IMG/VR virus record: IMGVR_UViG_3300032245_000383
Span: 1 to 36,869 of that record
Length of the DNA stretch: 36,869 nucleotides
Direction: 5' to 3' (one strand)
DNA from: a virus
The translations under genes were made by a program, and so were the position numbers. Positions 24,415 through 32,037 of this stretch are shown piece by piece. The notes below the pieces were generated by a model. It was not told the DNA's origin and searched no databases. It saw only the letters and a list, made by a program, of their open reading frames with translations. Every line of letters starts with the position of its first letter. Within the stretch, counting starts at the first letter, position 1.

Positions 24415-24601
24415 AGTTGAATTTCATTTGGGCATCGTTAGGGATAGGCTGTGGTGCCTTGCGCCCCAATAGATGTTCGAGTTCGTCAAGGTCGCGCAAG
24501 CGCATCTCGAGTCGCTCTGTTAACGCTTTGATAAGCGGGTCAGCGTAGTGTGCATCCGCAAAGCGGAGCAATTCGGAATCGGTTAAGTTGTCGTAGGTCA
24601 T
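24410..24601 (-). CDS. Unknown small protein, 63 aa
   Basis: Helical and acidic (SELLRFADAHYADPLIKALTE; EMRLRDLDELEHLLG) with a short tail ending FNF. Its stop codon TAA (24412-24410) lies inside the operator palindrome. It starts in an overlap with the upstream gene. No function recognised. Confidence 0.6.
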   Translation of the reverse strand: MTYDNLTDSELLRFADAHYADPLIKALTERLEMRLRDLDELEHLLGRKAPQPIPNDAQMKFNF

Positions 24602-24918
24602 GCTAGTTCAATAAAGTTGATGAGGGTATGGTTCTTGTCGGTATGGAACCAAAGGATGACCTCTGGCGGTGGGGTGATTGGCGTCTTGAGGCGGCCTGCA
24701 ACCCTCGCAACATCCACGATGCCCGTAAGCCATTCGGGTTGCGTAGAGACTGAACCATGTAGCGTGTTCTCTTTGCCGTCATGCCAGCATTTGAGTTTGA
24801 ACTCACCGCCGTGGGCTTCGTATCGAAATTCATATAGGTCATCGTTCATTCGGTCCTTGTAGTAAAAGTTGTCGATTTGCCGTATGGCGTCTGCTTTTTT
24901 AAATTCCTTATATGTCAC
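24598..24918 (-). CDS. Unknown protein, 106 aa
   Basis: A mixed alpha/beta protein with WHDGKENTLHGSV and a C-terminal beta-rich segment (EVILWFHTDKNHTLINFIE). It has no enzyme motif. It is coupled to the DUF3150-like gene by ATGA. Confidence 0.58.
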   Translation of the reverse strand: MTYKEFKKADAIRQIDNFYYKDRMNDDLYEFRYEAHGGEFKLKCWHDGKENTLHGSVSTQPEWLTGIVDVARVAGRLKTPITPPPEVILWFHTDKNHTLINFIELA

Positions 24919-25787
24919 TCAATCCCCCAGTCAAATGCAGATAGGATTTCATCTACCTTCTGCTTGGTTGTAATACGAGTACCGTCTTCCTCCCGAAGTT
25001 CTTTAGGAGTTACGCCAGATAATACTGACTCAAGCTGACGCGAAGCTTTCGTGAGCGCAGAATCTCCAGTCACATTCAGTTGGTCAAGCAACTCGCACAA
25101 TTCAAGCGCACCCGTCACCATCGTGTCGTGAAAGACTTTCTTCTTGCCGTCCTCAGTCACCACTAGGCGCTCACTCAGTCGCTTCAGGGCGTCATACAGT
25201 CGAGTCCAAGAGTCTTGGTTAGCGGCGGCAATCTGCTCTGTAATACGCTTCTCGTACTTGTCCACCAATTCCTGCTGAACCTCGTTCTCAATATCTAAAC
25301 GAAAGTCGCCCGATGTAGGCAGGGGCGTAAACGAAGTCTCCATGCGGAACTTCTTCTCGACTGCATCACGCAACGGGTACTCGTCACGCTCAAACAACGT
25401 ACCCAACTGGAACGCGGCGGCGGCAACCAACGTGTCGTACTTGTCCAAGAACGCACCCACCAGTCGGTCGAACTCAGCTTGGTATTTACCCATTGCTTTT
25501 TGGTAGTCGAGCAACGCCTTAGTGGGCAACAAGCGAGCGCCGTAGTCATTCCAAGGCAGGGTCAAGCGGTAATGCTCTGCCCTTGCTCGCGCTTGGAACT
25601 TAGTGATGGCATCCAACTCCACGCAGTCAGCGAACAGCGACTTGTACACCGATGCTGCCTTCTTAGAGTTAGCGCCCTTGGATAGCGTGACCTCAGCTTG
25701 CGTACGCTTGTCTTGCTTACGCCCTGAGTAGATTGAGATTTGTAAGTCAACGAGCATTGCGGCTCGTGCGATTCCTGCGACTTGCAT
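24915..25787 (-). CDS. DUF3150-like protein, 290 aa
   Basis: Residues 12-25 (LVDLQISIYSGRKQ) and the following helix, LPWNDYGARLLP near 90, and FDRLVGAFLDKYDTLV near 115 match my recollection of DUF3150. Phages often encode that family beside a CobS/MoxR-type ATPase and a VWA protein. Both partners are encoded 2-5 kb upstream in this operon, which supports the call. The remainder is long helices, probably coiled coil. It may be a structural or substrate-binding partner of the ATPase. ATG 25787; its stop overlaps the next gene. Family call from memory, so moderate confidence. Confidence 0.6.
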   Translation of the reverse strand: MQVAGIARAAMLVDLQISIYSGRKQDKRTQAEVTLSKGANSKKAASVYKSLFADCVELDAITKFQARARAEHYRLTLPWNDYGARLLPTKALLDYQKAMGKYQAEFDRLVGAFLDKYDTLVAAAAFQLGTLFERDEYPLRDAVEKKFRMETSFTPLPTSGDFRLDIENEVQQELVDKYEKRITEQIAAANQDSWTRLYDALKRLSERLVVTEDGKKKVFHDTMVTGALELCELLDQLNVTGDSALTKASRQLESVLSGVTPKELREEDGTRITTKQKVDEILSAFDWGIE

Positions 25788-25788
25788 A

Positions 25789-26049
25789 TTAGTCTTCCTT
25801 GTTCAGTTTGGTTACTAGCTTGGTTGATTCGTACTGTTCGTTCGTCATAACCTTGACCTCCAACGAATCGTTTATGTTGTACGGCTTGATGTGATGTATG
25901 TAGCTGTTGTTGTACCCGTGAGTACCTAAGTCTTTGCCAACGCTGTGGTCATACACCATTTCGCATCCCTCAAGGATGTGTGTCATAGCTTCGAGTTGTT
26001 CGGCGGTCATCACAAGTTTTGTGCCGCCAACGGTGAATGTAAATTTCAT
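25789..26049 (-). CDS. Unknown small protein, 86 aa
   Basis: ATG 26049 is fixed by AAGGAG eight bases upstream. The longer 157-residue reading would overlap the upstream gene. The start MKFTFTVGGTKLVMTAEQLE suggests a beta hairpin plus helix. HHIKPYNINDSLEVKVM lies in the middle. No motif of known function. Confidence 0.62.
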   Translation of the reverse strand: MKFTFTVGGTKLVMTAEQLEAMTHILEGCEMVYDHSVGKDLGTHGYNNSYIHHIKPYNINDSLEVKVMTNEQYESTKLVTKLNKED

Positions 26050-26050
26050 A

Positions 26051-26659
26051 TTAAGCTCCTTCATCAATCTCAATTTCAAACGAAATTTCATTGCACTCAC
26101 ATGACTCAAGAAACGATTCCACGCTCGTGATATGTTCGTAATCGGCTTCCAAATCCCTTGCCAACTTAGCGCAGGCATCGGAGCAGAATTCTTCAATGCA
26201 AGTTTCAAGACCCGCAAACGTGAGTTGTTCATTAAGTAGGTCCTCCCATGCGTAAGCGTCAAGGTATTTAAAGATACCTTCGGGCTCGGTGTTGTATAGA
26301 TGTTCGTTCAGGTTGAACGCATTGCCATAGCGCCCCGCCCTCACAGTCACATAGCTTCCGTCTTGCTTCACGGCAAGATAGAGTGCAGGGTACTTCTCAT
26401 CTAATATTAGATGCTGCATAAACTGCGCCACATCAACGTGTCCGTCAAACATGGCACTCGCAGGGTATGTATCGAACTGAATCTTCTCAACACGCACACC
26501 TGCCTCAGTCATATCGCACTTGAACGAGTCCTGAAGCCACTCCCACCAGTCGTCATGTACGGCGTACTCGCACCATGCGTAGTACTCTTTGTCGAAACGC
26601 TTGGGGTCAAGCACTTGCAATTCTTTCGCGGTTACTAATTTCAATACTCGCGTATTCAT
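26051..26659 (-). CDS. Conserved phage protein of unknown function, 202 aa
   Basis: FDKEYYAWCEYAVHDDWWEW followed by VRVEKIQFDTYPASAMFDG resembles a phage family with W-x3-Y-x3-DWW, then I-x-F-SGF-x-QGDGAxFxG. Here the QGDGA part is altered. The C-terminal half is acidic with four cysteines. Codons for H83 to D87 (HLILD) contain an exact TCTAATATTAGA (26400-26411). The function is unknown. An early host-interaction role is only a guess from position. Confidence 0.65.
   Translation of the reverse strand: MNTRVLKLVTAKELQVLDPKRFDKEYYAWCEYAVHDDWWEWLQDSFKCDMTEAGVRVEKIQFDTYPASAMFDGHVDVAQFMQHLILDEKYPALYLAVKQDGSYVTVRAGRYGNAFNLNEHLYNTEPEGIFKYLDAYAWEDLLNEQLTFAGLETCIEEFCSDACAKLARDLEADYEHITSVESFLESCECNEISFEIEIDEGA
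26400..26411. promoter_or_regulatory. Palindromic operator-like site 2 (exact, inside a gene)
   Basis: Extended form ATCTAATATTAGAT. Read as LILD in the 202-residue gene, about 250 bp from its start. Confidence 0.75.
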
Positions 26660-27051
26660 AGTGATACCTCAATGGTTGGTTTGATTCGCATTAACGGGTT
26701 CAATACGTTCTTTGATTTGTTGTAAGTAGTCTTACGTTGCTCATGGTCTTGTGGCACAACGGCAACTTCCCACGAGTAGTCAGCATCCAAGTCGCTTACT
26801 GCATTTAGTAGCTTGTTCAACGCTAAGTCGTCTTTGTGGTTTGCTTTGCCGTCACGCACCGCAATCTCAATTACAAACTCGTTGTCGTGGTAGACAACCT
26901 TGGTGTCTCTGCTCATTTTCAGAATCACATTCAGATCATCTACGCATAGTGTGTGCATCAGAACCTTGAGCATCTGATACTGTTCTTCCCTGTTCTTGGC
27001 AACATACACGCCGCGTCTAGGGTAGATAAGAATCTTCATGTCGCAGTACAT
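26656..27051 (-). CDS. Unknown phage protein, paralogue of next gene, 131 aa
   Basis: MKILIYPRRGVY near the N-terminus, Y-x2-LK-VLMHTL, then VIEIAVRDGKANHKDDLALN and LLNAVSDLDADYSWEVAVV. The neighbour at 27059 has CLIYP, a matching LMNTTF, VDFAIDDVKW, AAFMNLLNEVEDLGYEYEFIRV. The shared order indicates a tandem duplication. It may start at ATG 27051 (GAGG site) or at the internal Met 5. Function unknown. Confidence 0.62.
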   Translation of the reverse strand: MYCDMKILIYPRRGVYVAKNREEQYQMLKVLMHTLCVDDLNVILKMSRDTKVVYHDNEFVIEIAVRDGKANHKDDLALNKLLNAVSDLDADYSWEVAVVPQDHEQRKTTYNKSKNVLNPLMRIKPTIEVSL

Positions 27052-27058
27052 ACGCGCC

Positions 27059-27439
27059 TCACAGATTGCAGTTGATATGGGTTGATACGTTGAGATACCC
27101 GTTGTGGTTGTTGGTCTCTTTCATTTCAATGTCATTGTTATCCTCACCGACACGAATGAACTCGTACTCATACCCAAGGTCTTCGACCTCGTTAAGCAGA
27201 TTCATAAACGCCGCAACGTCAGGGTAAGACTCGTACCACTTCACATCGTCAATCGCAAAATCAACAACGTGATGGTCTTCGTCAAACGTCACGCAACCAT
27301 CCCAAAAACCAACAACTTCTTTGAACGTGGTGTTCATCAGCGTGACAAGCGTGTGATAGTTGTCAACGAGCGTTGGCTTGTCCCCCGTTGGTGTGTCCAT
27401 TGGGTAGATCAGGCATCTAATATTAGATCGGTATCCCAT
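27059..27439 (-). CDS. MGYRS-type unknown protein, 126 aa
   Basis: The N-terminus MGYRSNIRCLIYP resembles a group of small phage proteins starting MGYRS. The rest parallels the 131-residue neighbour (LMNTTFKEV; DFAIDDVKW; NLLNEVEDLGYEYE). Residues 5-8 (SNIR) are encoded exactly by the palindrome TCTAATATTAGA, 13 bases after the ATG, so the site overlaps the translation-initiation region. Confidence 0.62.
   Translation of the reverse strand: MGYRSNIRCLIYPMDTPTGDKPTLVDNYHTLVTLMNTTFKEVVGFWDGCVTFDEDHHVVDFAIDDVKWYESYPDVAAFMNLLNEVEDLGYEYEFIRVGEDNNDIEMKETNNHNGYLNVSTHINCNL
27416..27427. promoter_or_regulatory. Palindromic operator-like site 3 (exact, codons 5-8)
   Basis: TCTAATATTAGA read as SNIR at codons 5-8 of the 126-residue gene. 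The frame differs from the LILD sites. Confidence 0.78.
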
Positions 27440-27441
27440 GC

Positions 27442-27768
27442 TCAGTCCTCCTTGTCCATTAACACCAATACAACAGAGATAGCATCAATCAACGTATCGC
27501 CGTCACGCACGATGTACACGCATTGCTCGTTAATATCAGGCCCGTTAGGGTTGTACTTGTGTTTATGAAACGTGATGTACTGACCGTTCAAAGCATCGCG
27601 TACTGTGAATGTCTTTGATTGCATGTGGTCAGGCGATGAGTCGGCGCCAAGCGCAATACCCAATCGGTGTTTCTTGCGTTCCTCTATCTTGCCTTCCACC
27701 CAACGAGGGATGTACATAATCGCAAAACCTGCAACCACCCCTATGAGGGCGCTAACTACTGAATCCAT
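27442..27768 (-). CDS. Membrane-anchored unknown protein, 108 aa
   Basis: An N-terminal hydrophobic segment (VVSALIGVVAGFAIMYIP, residues 3-20) is followed by a basic stretch (KIEERKKHRLG) and a soluble beta-rich domain (YITFHKHKYN; QCVYIVRDGDTLIDAI). It is probably a single-span inner-membrane protein with its domain in the cytosol. It lies directly downstream of the metallopeptidase-VWA gene, so it could be a membrane docking partner, which is speculative. Confidence 0.6.
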   Translation of the reverse strand: MDSVVSALIGVVAGFAIMYIPRWVEGKIEERKKHRLGIALGADSSPDHMQSKTFTVRDALNGQYITFHKHKYNPNGPDINEQCVYIVRDGDTLIDAISVVLVLMDKED

Positions 27769-27771
27769 ATC

Positions 27772-28938
27772 TCAATCCTCCAAGTTAATAGTGATGCCGT
27801 ATGGCGCTTGCAAGTTAGAAGTCAATGCCCACATAGTCGGACAGTCAGCACGACCCCAATCACCTACATAGCCATCGCTGAACTGCACAATCGCTTGTGG
27901 TGTGATGCGCTTGTCACGCAGGTAGTCAAACAATACCGAGCCGTCAGTACCGCCACCGCCTCGGGGCTTCAAGTCTTGAACAGCGAACTGACCTTCCTCG
28001 AATGTTTGATGCCCTGCTACCTCGGTGTCCCAATAGATAACGTGTGTCTTGGCAGGTTTAACGTCTTCGATGATGGTGCGAATCTCAGACACGAAGCGTG
28101 TCATCTCGTCACCGCCAAAGCATGAGCCTGACGTATCGAAGCCAATCACTAACTCGTTCATCTTTGTGCCAAGCATGGTGGGCATATAAATGTCCTCTGC
28201 CAAGTACCTACGATTAGGTCTGCGCCATGATGACTCGTCACGCCCTGCACAAGTCTCTTGAATGAATTCACGCAACACCTTACGCCAGTCAACCTTGGGA
28301 GTAAGCAAGTCACCGAACACACCATCGGCACCACCTGCACCCTTACCTGCCAACTTCTTGCGGAGAATCTCGCCTTGACGAATCGCACGTTGAATCTCAT
28401 TGGCACGTTCAGCTTCTTGTTGTGGGTCGCCTGCGGCATTGCCCCACTCATGGTCATCTAAGCCACTCTCGTCTTGACCCTGACCCTTGCCGCCCTTCTC
28501 TTGCTCTTGCTTGAGGTCGTCGAAGATTTGCTTGACCGACCAACCGCGATACTTAGCTTCGGGCTTGATACCGACACTTGGCATCTTGATGAACCCCTCG
28601 CCTGAGTCCATGTCTTCGAGCGACAGATTGACGAAGTGGTCAGCCGCGATGTTGGACAGCATGGGGTCTTCCTCATGCAACGCTTGCCACACACTCATGT
28701 GGCGATACGCCTTGTGTACTGCCTCGTGCAATACAACGAAGCGCAACTCGGGGTCAGTTGATAAGAACTTCTCGACAAACTTCTCGTTGTACTTGACGTT
28801 CCATCCATCGGTAGCCGCAGTCGGCACCTCGTCAGTTACGGACACAGTACCGCAAGCAAGTACGCCTGAGAACGCACAGAACTTTTTGTGTTGCATGATA
28901 CTGATATGTGATTTCTTGATACGGTCAGACACATTCAT
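27772..28938 (-). CDS. DUF2201-like metallopeptidase/VWA protein, 388 aa
   Basis: Two domains. The N-terminal one has VLHEAVHKAYRH with HExxH at 71-75, then NIAADHFVN near 95, as in the DUF2201 putative metallopeptidase region. A Lys/Gln/Glu-rich linker follows. The C-terminal VWA-like domain has IGFDTSGSCFGG near 267-278 (the DxSGS metal-ion-dependent adhesion site), GGGGTDGS near 330 and QFSDGYVGDW near 350. VWA proteins of this type usually pair with MoxR ATPases, and one is encoded two kilobases upstream. An exact palindrome lies 14 bp before the ATG, just ahead of the AAGGAAATCAAA leader. Activity and substrate are unknown. Confidence 0.82.
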   Translation of the reverse strand: MNVSDRIKKSHISIMQHKKFCAFSGVLACGTVSVTDEVPTAATDGWNVKYNEKFVEKFLSTDPELRFVVLHEAVHKAYRHMSVWQALHEEDPMLSNIAADHFVNLSLEDMDSGEGFIKMPSVGIKPEAKYRGWSVKQIFDDLKQEQEKGGKGQGQDESGLDDHEWGNAAGDPQQEAERANEIQRAIRQGEILRKKLAGKGAGGADGVFGDLLTPKVDWRKVLREFIQETCAGRDESSWRRPNRRYLAEDIYMPTMLGTKMNELVIGFDTSGSCFGGDEMTRFVSEIRTIIEDVKPAKTHVIYWDTEVAGHQTFEEGQFAVQDLKPRGGGGTDGSVLFDYLRDKRITPQAIVQFSDGYVGDWGRADCPTMWALTSNLQAPYGITINLED

Positions 28939-28951
28939 TTTGATTTCCTTA

Positions 28952-28963
28952 TCTAATATTAGA
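28952..28963. promoter_or_regulatory. Palindromic operator-like site 4 (exact)
   Basis: ATCTAATATTAGAT lies in the 32-bp gap between the 187-residue gene and the metallopeptidase/VWA gene, directly 5' of the AAGGAAATC ribosome-binding site. Confidence 0.85.
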
Positions 28964-28970
28964 TGGTTGA

Positions 28971-29534
28971 TTAAAAGATTTCGAGTTTCATCGGGATAGG
29001 TGTGGGGTCATCCAACCTATCGGCTAACGCATTGAGCGCCGCTACATCTTCAGGCAGTCGCAGGGATAACAACTTGTTGTGTACGATCTCTCGTAACTCT
29101 TGGTTGTCGAGTCGCACATAGAACTGCATCATTTGCGGGGCGTAGTCGTTGAGTTTGCGTATCGTGCGCTTGTTCTCGACTATGTTGGTGTCGAGGCGTT
29201 TGATTGCCCAATGATTTGTAGACCCGTCAATCTTCATTTTCTCGAGCGCCGCGTCAGCTTCAAACCATTCATCGAACTGCGCTAAGTCCGCAGGTGATAG
29301 TCGTTGGCAACGAAACATAGAGTCCCACCCATTCAACACAGGCAAGTTCTTGTCACGCATAAGCTGACGCGCTAACTGCATTGACTTACTTGACCATCCA
29401 CCCTTCAGCTTGCCCTTGCGAAACATATCTTGCGCCATCTTCTTGATGCGTGGTGAGATTTGCGTTGGGTCGATGTGGGCTTGCACTACTACGCCCGAGA
29501 TTTTTAGTTGTCGTGCCGTGTCATAGATACTCAT
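28971..29534 (-). CDS. Unknown protein between the MoxR and VWA genes, 187 aa
   Basis: A helical, basic protein (IKKMAQDMFRKGKLKGGW; MQLARQLMRDKNL) with ENKRTIRKLNDYAPQMMQFY in the middle. No motif is recognised. Its place between the MoxR ATPase and VWA genes suggests it is part of that assembly. Start overlaps the upstream stop by ATGA, and TTAAGGAATC supplies a ribosome-binding site. Confidence 0.6.
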   Translation of the reverse strand: MSIYDTARQLKISGVVVQAHIDPTQISPRIKKMAQDMFRKGKLKGGWSSKSMQLARQLMRDKNLPVLNGWDSMFRCQRLSPADLAQFDEWFEADAALEKMKIDGSTNHWAIKRLDTNIVENKRTIRKLNDYAPQMMQFYVRLDNQELREIVHNKLLSLRLPEDVAALNALADRLDDPTPIPMKLEIF

Positions 29535-29716
29535 GTTGATTCCTTAACAAATTTTGCGTGTGCCGCAACTAAGTCGTTGCGTACTGATTCGTCTGTGATG
29601 ATTTTGTGAACGAAGAACTTAGCCATCTCCGCATCGTGGTTGTACTTGAACGCATAGGCGGTAGCCACCATGCCCCATGCAAACAAGATAACCTCTGTGA
29701 ATGTGAACTCAATCAT
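29531..29716 (-). CDS. Small membrane-associated protein, 61 aa
   Basis: An N-terminal hydrophobic stretch (FTEVILFAWGMVATAYAF, residues 6-23) and a soluble end (ITDESVRNDLVAAHAKF). Overlaps both neighbours by ATGA. Function unknown. Confidence 0.58.
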   Translation of the reverse strand: MIEFTFTEVILFAWGMVATAYAFKYNHDAEMAKFFVHKIITDESVRNDLVAAHAKFVKEST

Positions 29717-29883
29717 TTGCCTAACCCTTTTCCGATGTACGCAGTCTGCAAACGATATGCGTCTTTGGTTTGCACGTTGTTCTGTACAGGTGGTGTGTAT
29801 GCCTTACCGATGCGGCTAGGCGACCAGTCCTTGCGAATCTTGACGATGTTTCGCCCGTTGATTGTTTGTTCAATGATTAACAT
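29713..29883 (-). CDS. Short basic protein, 56 aa
   Basis: ATG 29883 follows GGAGG at the correct distance. A longer frame to 29955 would run back into the MoxR gene. The peptide starts MLIIEQTINGRNIVKIRKDW and ends YIGKGLGK. An exact palindrome sits directly 5' of its ribosome-binding site. Confidence 0.6.
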   Translation of the reverse strand: MLIIEQTINGRNIVKIRKDWSPSRIGKAYTPPVQNNVQTKDAYRLQTAYIGKGLGK

Positions 29884-29893
29884 ATTGCCTCCA

Positions 29894-29905
29894 TCTAATA
29901 TTAGA
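29894..29905. promoter_or_regulatory. Palindromic operator-like site 5 (exact)
   Basis: TCTAATATTAGA. The TAA stop of the MoxR gene (29903-29901) is part of it, and GGAGG for the 56-residue gene follows. Confidence 0.85.
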
Positions 29906-30986
29906 AGTACTTGCCCAACTTGGCGGCGGATGCGGTGAACTTGCGGTTGCGACACGCCATGCCTACCTTGGATTTGTTGGATGCCAATGATGTGACAAAC
30001 AACGCGAACGCCTCGAATGAAGTCTCACCCATACGCTCGGCATACACCATGACTTCATCAATAGTCTCAGCGTCTACACGGCTTGCCAACATGAAAGCGA
30101 GAATGAACATTGCACCTACTGAGTCAGCCTTCGGCACCTTGGTCTTGTGTGGGTCTTTCACAATGGTCTCGAACAATGGCAACGAATCGGACAGATTAAC
30201 TAACGCCTCCATCTGACGGGCGGCGGCTTCGCCTACTGTGCCTGACAACGCAGGTAAGAACGCATTACCCAACACATCACGACTAGACACAAGGTTGGAT
30301 GCCTTGGCTAACGAACGAGGCGAACAGAACGTACGAGTGTTGCCTGTCAATGGGTTGAAGATGTAGGGATTCTTAGCCTTGGGGTCGAGGTCGGTGTAGC
30401 AATCGAACACTTCGGGTGTCTGCTTGGCGAACGCCATGATCTCAGGTGCTACGCTGTTGTCTGCCGCCCACTCTAGCCACTCGTCACACGTTGGGTTGTT
30501 GATGACTAACTCGGTCATGCGGTTGTAAGCATGGGCAGGGATGTTGTCGCCTACGCCGTCAGTATCTAGGTTGGTTGTTGCGAACACGATTGAACCAGTA
30601 GGCAACTCCACATCACCGAGGCGATGCTCAAGAATCACAGGCAACAACATATTGAGTACGGGGCGCGATGCTTTGCCTAGTTCGTCTAACATTAGAAGAA
30701 CAGGGCGTGTTTGGTTTTTGCCGATACCGAATCGTGCATTGGGTGCATAGTTTGTAACCATGCTCTCGCGGTCAATGACTGGCATACCCAAGTCACCGAG
30801 GTCGAGGTTAGCTACGTCAATGTAGCAAGGCAAGTAGTCAGGCAGTTCACGCTTGAGTGTTTTAAGAATGTCAGACTTGCCGACACCTGGCTGACCACGC
30901 ATGATGAACGTGTTAGATGACCCGCAGTTACGAACGAGAGTCGCGGCTTGCTTGAGGTTGATTTTGAGTGTGTTACGAACTTGCAT
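29901..30986 (-). CDS. MoxR-type AAA+ ATPase, 361 aa
   Basis: Walker A GQPGVGKSD at 31-39, Walker B VLLMLDE at 96-102, FATTNLD as sensor 1 near 143-149, and FCSPRSLAKA as the likely sensor 2 region near 230. The fold matches MoxR/CobS-like AAA+ ATPases, which act as remodelling chaperones together with VWA proteins. The VWA partner and a DUF3150-like protein are in the same operon. The leader TTAGGAAATCAAAATG is shared with the VWA gene, and a palindrome lies 37 bp before the ATG. The stop codon is inside another palindrome. The role in phage biology is unknown. Confidence 0.9.
   Translation of the reverse strand: MQVRNTLKINLKQAATLVRNCGSSNTFIMRGQPGVGKSDILKTLKRELPDYLPCYIDVANLDLGDLGMPVIDRESMVTNYAPNARFGIGKNQTRPVLLMLDELGKASRPVLNMLLPVILEHRLGDVELPTGSIVFATTNLDTDGVGDNIPAHAYNRMTELVINNPTCDEWLEWAADNSVAPEIMAFAKQTPEVFDCYTDLDPKAKNPYIFNPLTGNTRTFCSPRSLAKASNLVSSRDVLGNAFLPALSGTVGEAAARQMEALVNLSDSLPLFETIVKDPHKTKVPKADSVGAMFILAFMLASRVDAETIDEVMVYAERMGETSFEAFALFVTSLASNKSKVGMACRNRKFTASAAKLGKYF
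30685..30696. promoter_or_regulatory. Possible palindromic variant inside MoxR Walker B codons
   Basis: TCTAACATTAGA, one central change from consensus and identical to the copy beside P2. It overlaps codons for LMLD of Walker B, so coincidence is possible. Confidence 0.35.
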
Positions 30987-31022
30987 TTTGATTTCCTAAA
31001 AGATTAAAAAGATTTGGTTGCA

Positions 31023-31034
31023 TCTAATATTAGA
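31023..31034. promoter_or_regulatory. Palindromic operator-like site 6 (exact)
   Basis: ATCTAATATTAGAT in the 57-bp gap between the 246-residue gene and the MoxR gene. Confidence 0.85.
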
Positions 31035-31043
31035 TGGCTTGGC

Positions 31044-31784
31044 TTACAGGTGGGTTACGTCTGTCTTTACTATTTCATAGCAGTCCTTTCTGAGTGTTTG
31101 CATTAGTGAATCCCACGCCTCATGCGGTTCGCGTTTAGCGTAGACATATTTGCTTTGGCTATAACTGTAATAACGAGTCCATGTGAACGCCGATACTACG
31201 CTCGGCCAATAGTTCGAGTGATGTTCAAACGTCACTACGTTGCTAAGTCGGTCGGGGCGATACCCTGCTTCTTCAGGTGTGCTTACTGCCCACAACAGAT
31301 TGAACGCATCCTTGAACCCACACGCCGCCATGTCTTCGCGTATTTTTTTGGATTCCTCACGATTCACACGCTTGCGCTCGAACGTGCGAAGCGGAGATGT
31401 GATAGTGCCATCGGCGCCCAACTCCATGCCGTCATAGTAGAGATAAGTCTTGCCACCGATGTATAGAGTGGGTTGCGACAGTCCGAATACTTTGCGTGAT
31501 GACAGGCGCATATAGAAATGGGGTATGAACCCGAACGCTTCATTCATGCGTAGCTTAGTTGTGGGGCGGTCATACCATCCGTGTGTGTCGAGCACCACAC
31601 GCCCATCGGGGTACGCAGTCAACAAGTCTGTGCCATACATACGCACACGCATAGAGTCATCGTTGCCCTTGACTACGCGCACATAGGTACGCCAACGCTT
31701 ACCCGCAGGTGCATCGCCCTTGTATTGCCCACGCTTGAATACGTGGCGCTCGAGATGTAATTTAAGTTTCATGTAAGTGTTCAT
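31044..31784 (-). CDS. Conserved phage protein of unknown function, 246 aa
   Basis: The segment VRMYGTDLLTAYPDGRVVLD, then GWYDRPTTKLRMNEAFGF, matches a module I recall from many phage proteins (TDxxxxxxDGxxxLxxxGWxxxTTxxRxN) whose role is not known. A Tyr/Trp-rich C-terminus (WTRYYSYSQSKYVYAK) follows. It is soluble. ATG is in an ATGA overlap with the upstream gene. Its stop lies 9 bp before a palindrome. Confidence 0.65.
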   Translation of the reverse strand: MNTYMKLKLHLERHVFKRGQYKGDAPAGKRWRTYVRVVKGNDDSMRVRMYGTDLLTAYPDGRVVLDTHGWYDRPTTKLRMNEAFGFIPHFYMRLSSRKVFGLSQPTLYIGGKTYLYYDGMELGADGTITSPLRTFERKRVNREESKKIREDMAACGFKDAFNLLWAVSTPEEAGYRPDRLSNVVTFEHHSNYWPSVVSAFTWTRYYSYSQSKYVYAKREPHEAWDSLMQTLRKDCYEIVKTDVTHL

Positions 31785-32026
31785 TTGTTTCTCCGATATC
31801 CATAAAGTTTTAAAAGCATGGGTGCTGCCGAATCGGCTTCGTCAAACGTCTTAAACGATGCGATGTAGTTGCCATTGATAGACAAGTCCCATTCTTTGGT
31901 GCGACTGTTTATCTCAAGCCATAGGTAGTCGGGGTAAGCTAGGTCGGGGTAGCCTATCTGCATATCCCACACCCGTTGGTTTACCTTGTGCCACTTACCT
32001 CTGTGTGTTGGCCCGAAGTTAATCAT
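31781..32026 (-). CDS. Unknown small protein, 81 aa
   Basis: Begins MINFGPTHRGKWHKVNQRVW. LWLEINSRTKEWDLSING and FKTFDEADSAAPML suggest a small beta sheet plus helix resembling the neighbours at 32384-33527. Its ATG overlaps the end of the palindrome (TTAGATG), and no separate ribosome-binding site is visible, so the palindrome may lie directly in the initiation region. Confidence 0.6.
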   Translation of the reverse strand: MINFGPTHRGKWHKVNQRVWDMQIGYPDLAYPDYLWLEINSRTKEWDLSINGNYIASFKTFDEADSAAPMLLKLYGYRRNK

Positions 32027-32037
32027 CTAATATTAGA
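32026..32037. promoter_or_regulatory. Palindromic operator-like site 7 (exact, stop and start embedded)
   Basis: On the minus strand the palindrome supplies TAA ending the 41-residue gene, and its final base is the A of the next ATG. Confidence 0.85.

Noticed and set aside
26050-26262. N-terminal extension of the 86-residue gene
   Set aside because: The extension is a shadow of the 202-residue gene; AAGGAG supports the internal ATG at 26049.
30685-30696. TCTAACATTAGA in the MoxR gene as a certain operator
   Set aside because: It coincides with the required Walker B codons (LMLD), so it is kept only as a possible site.
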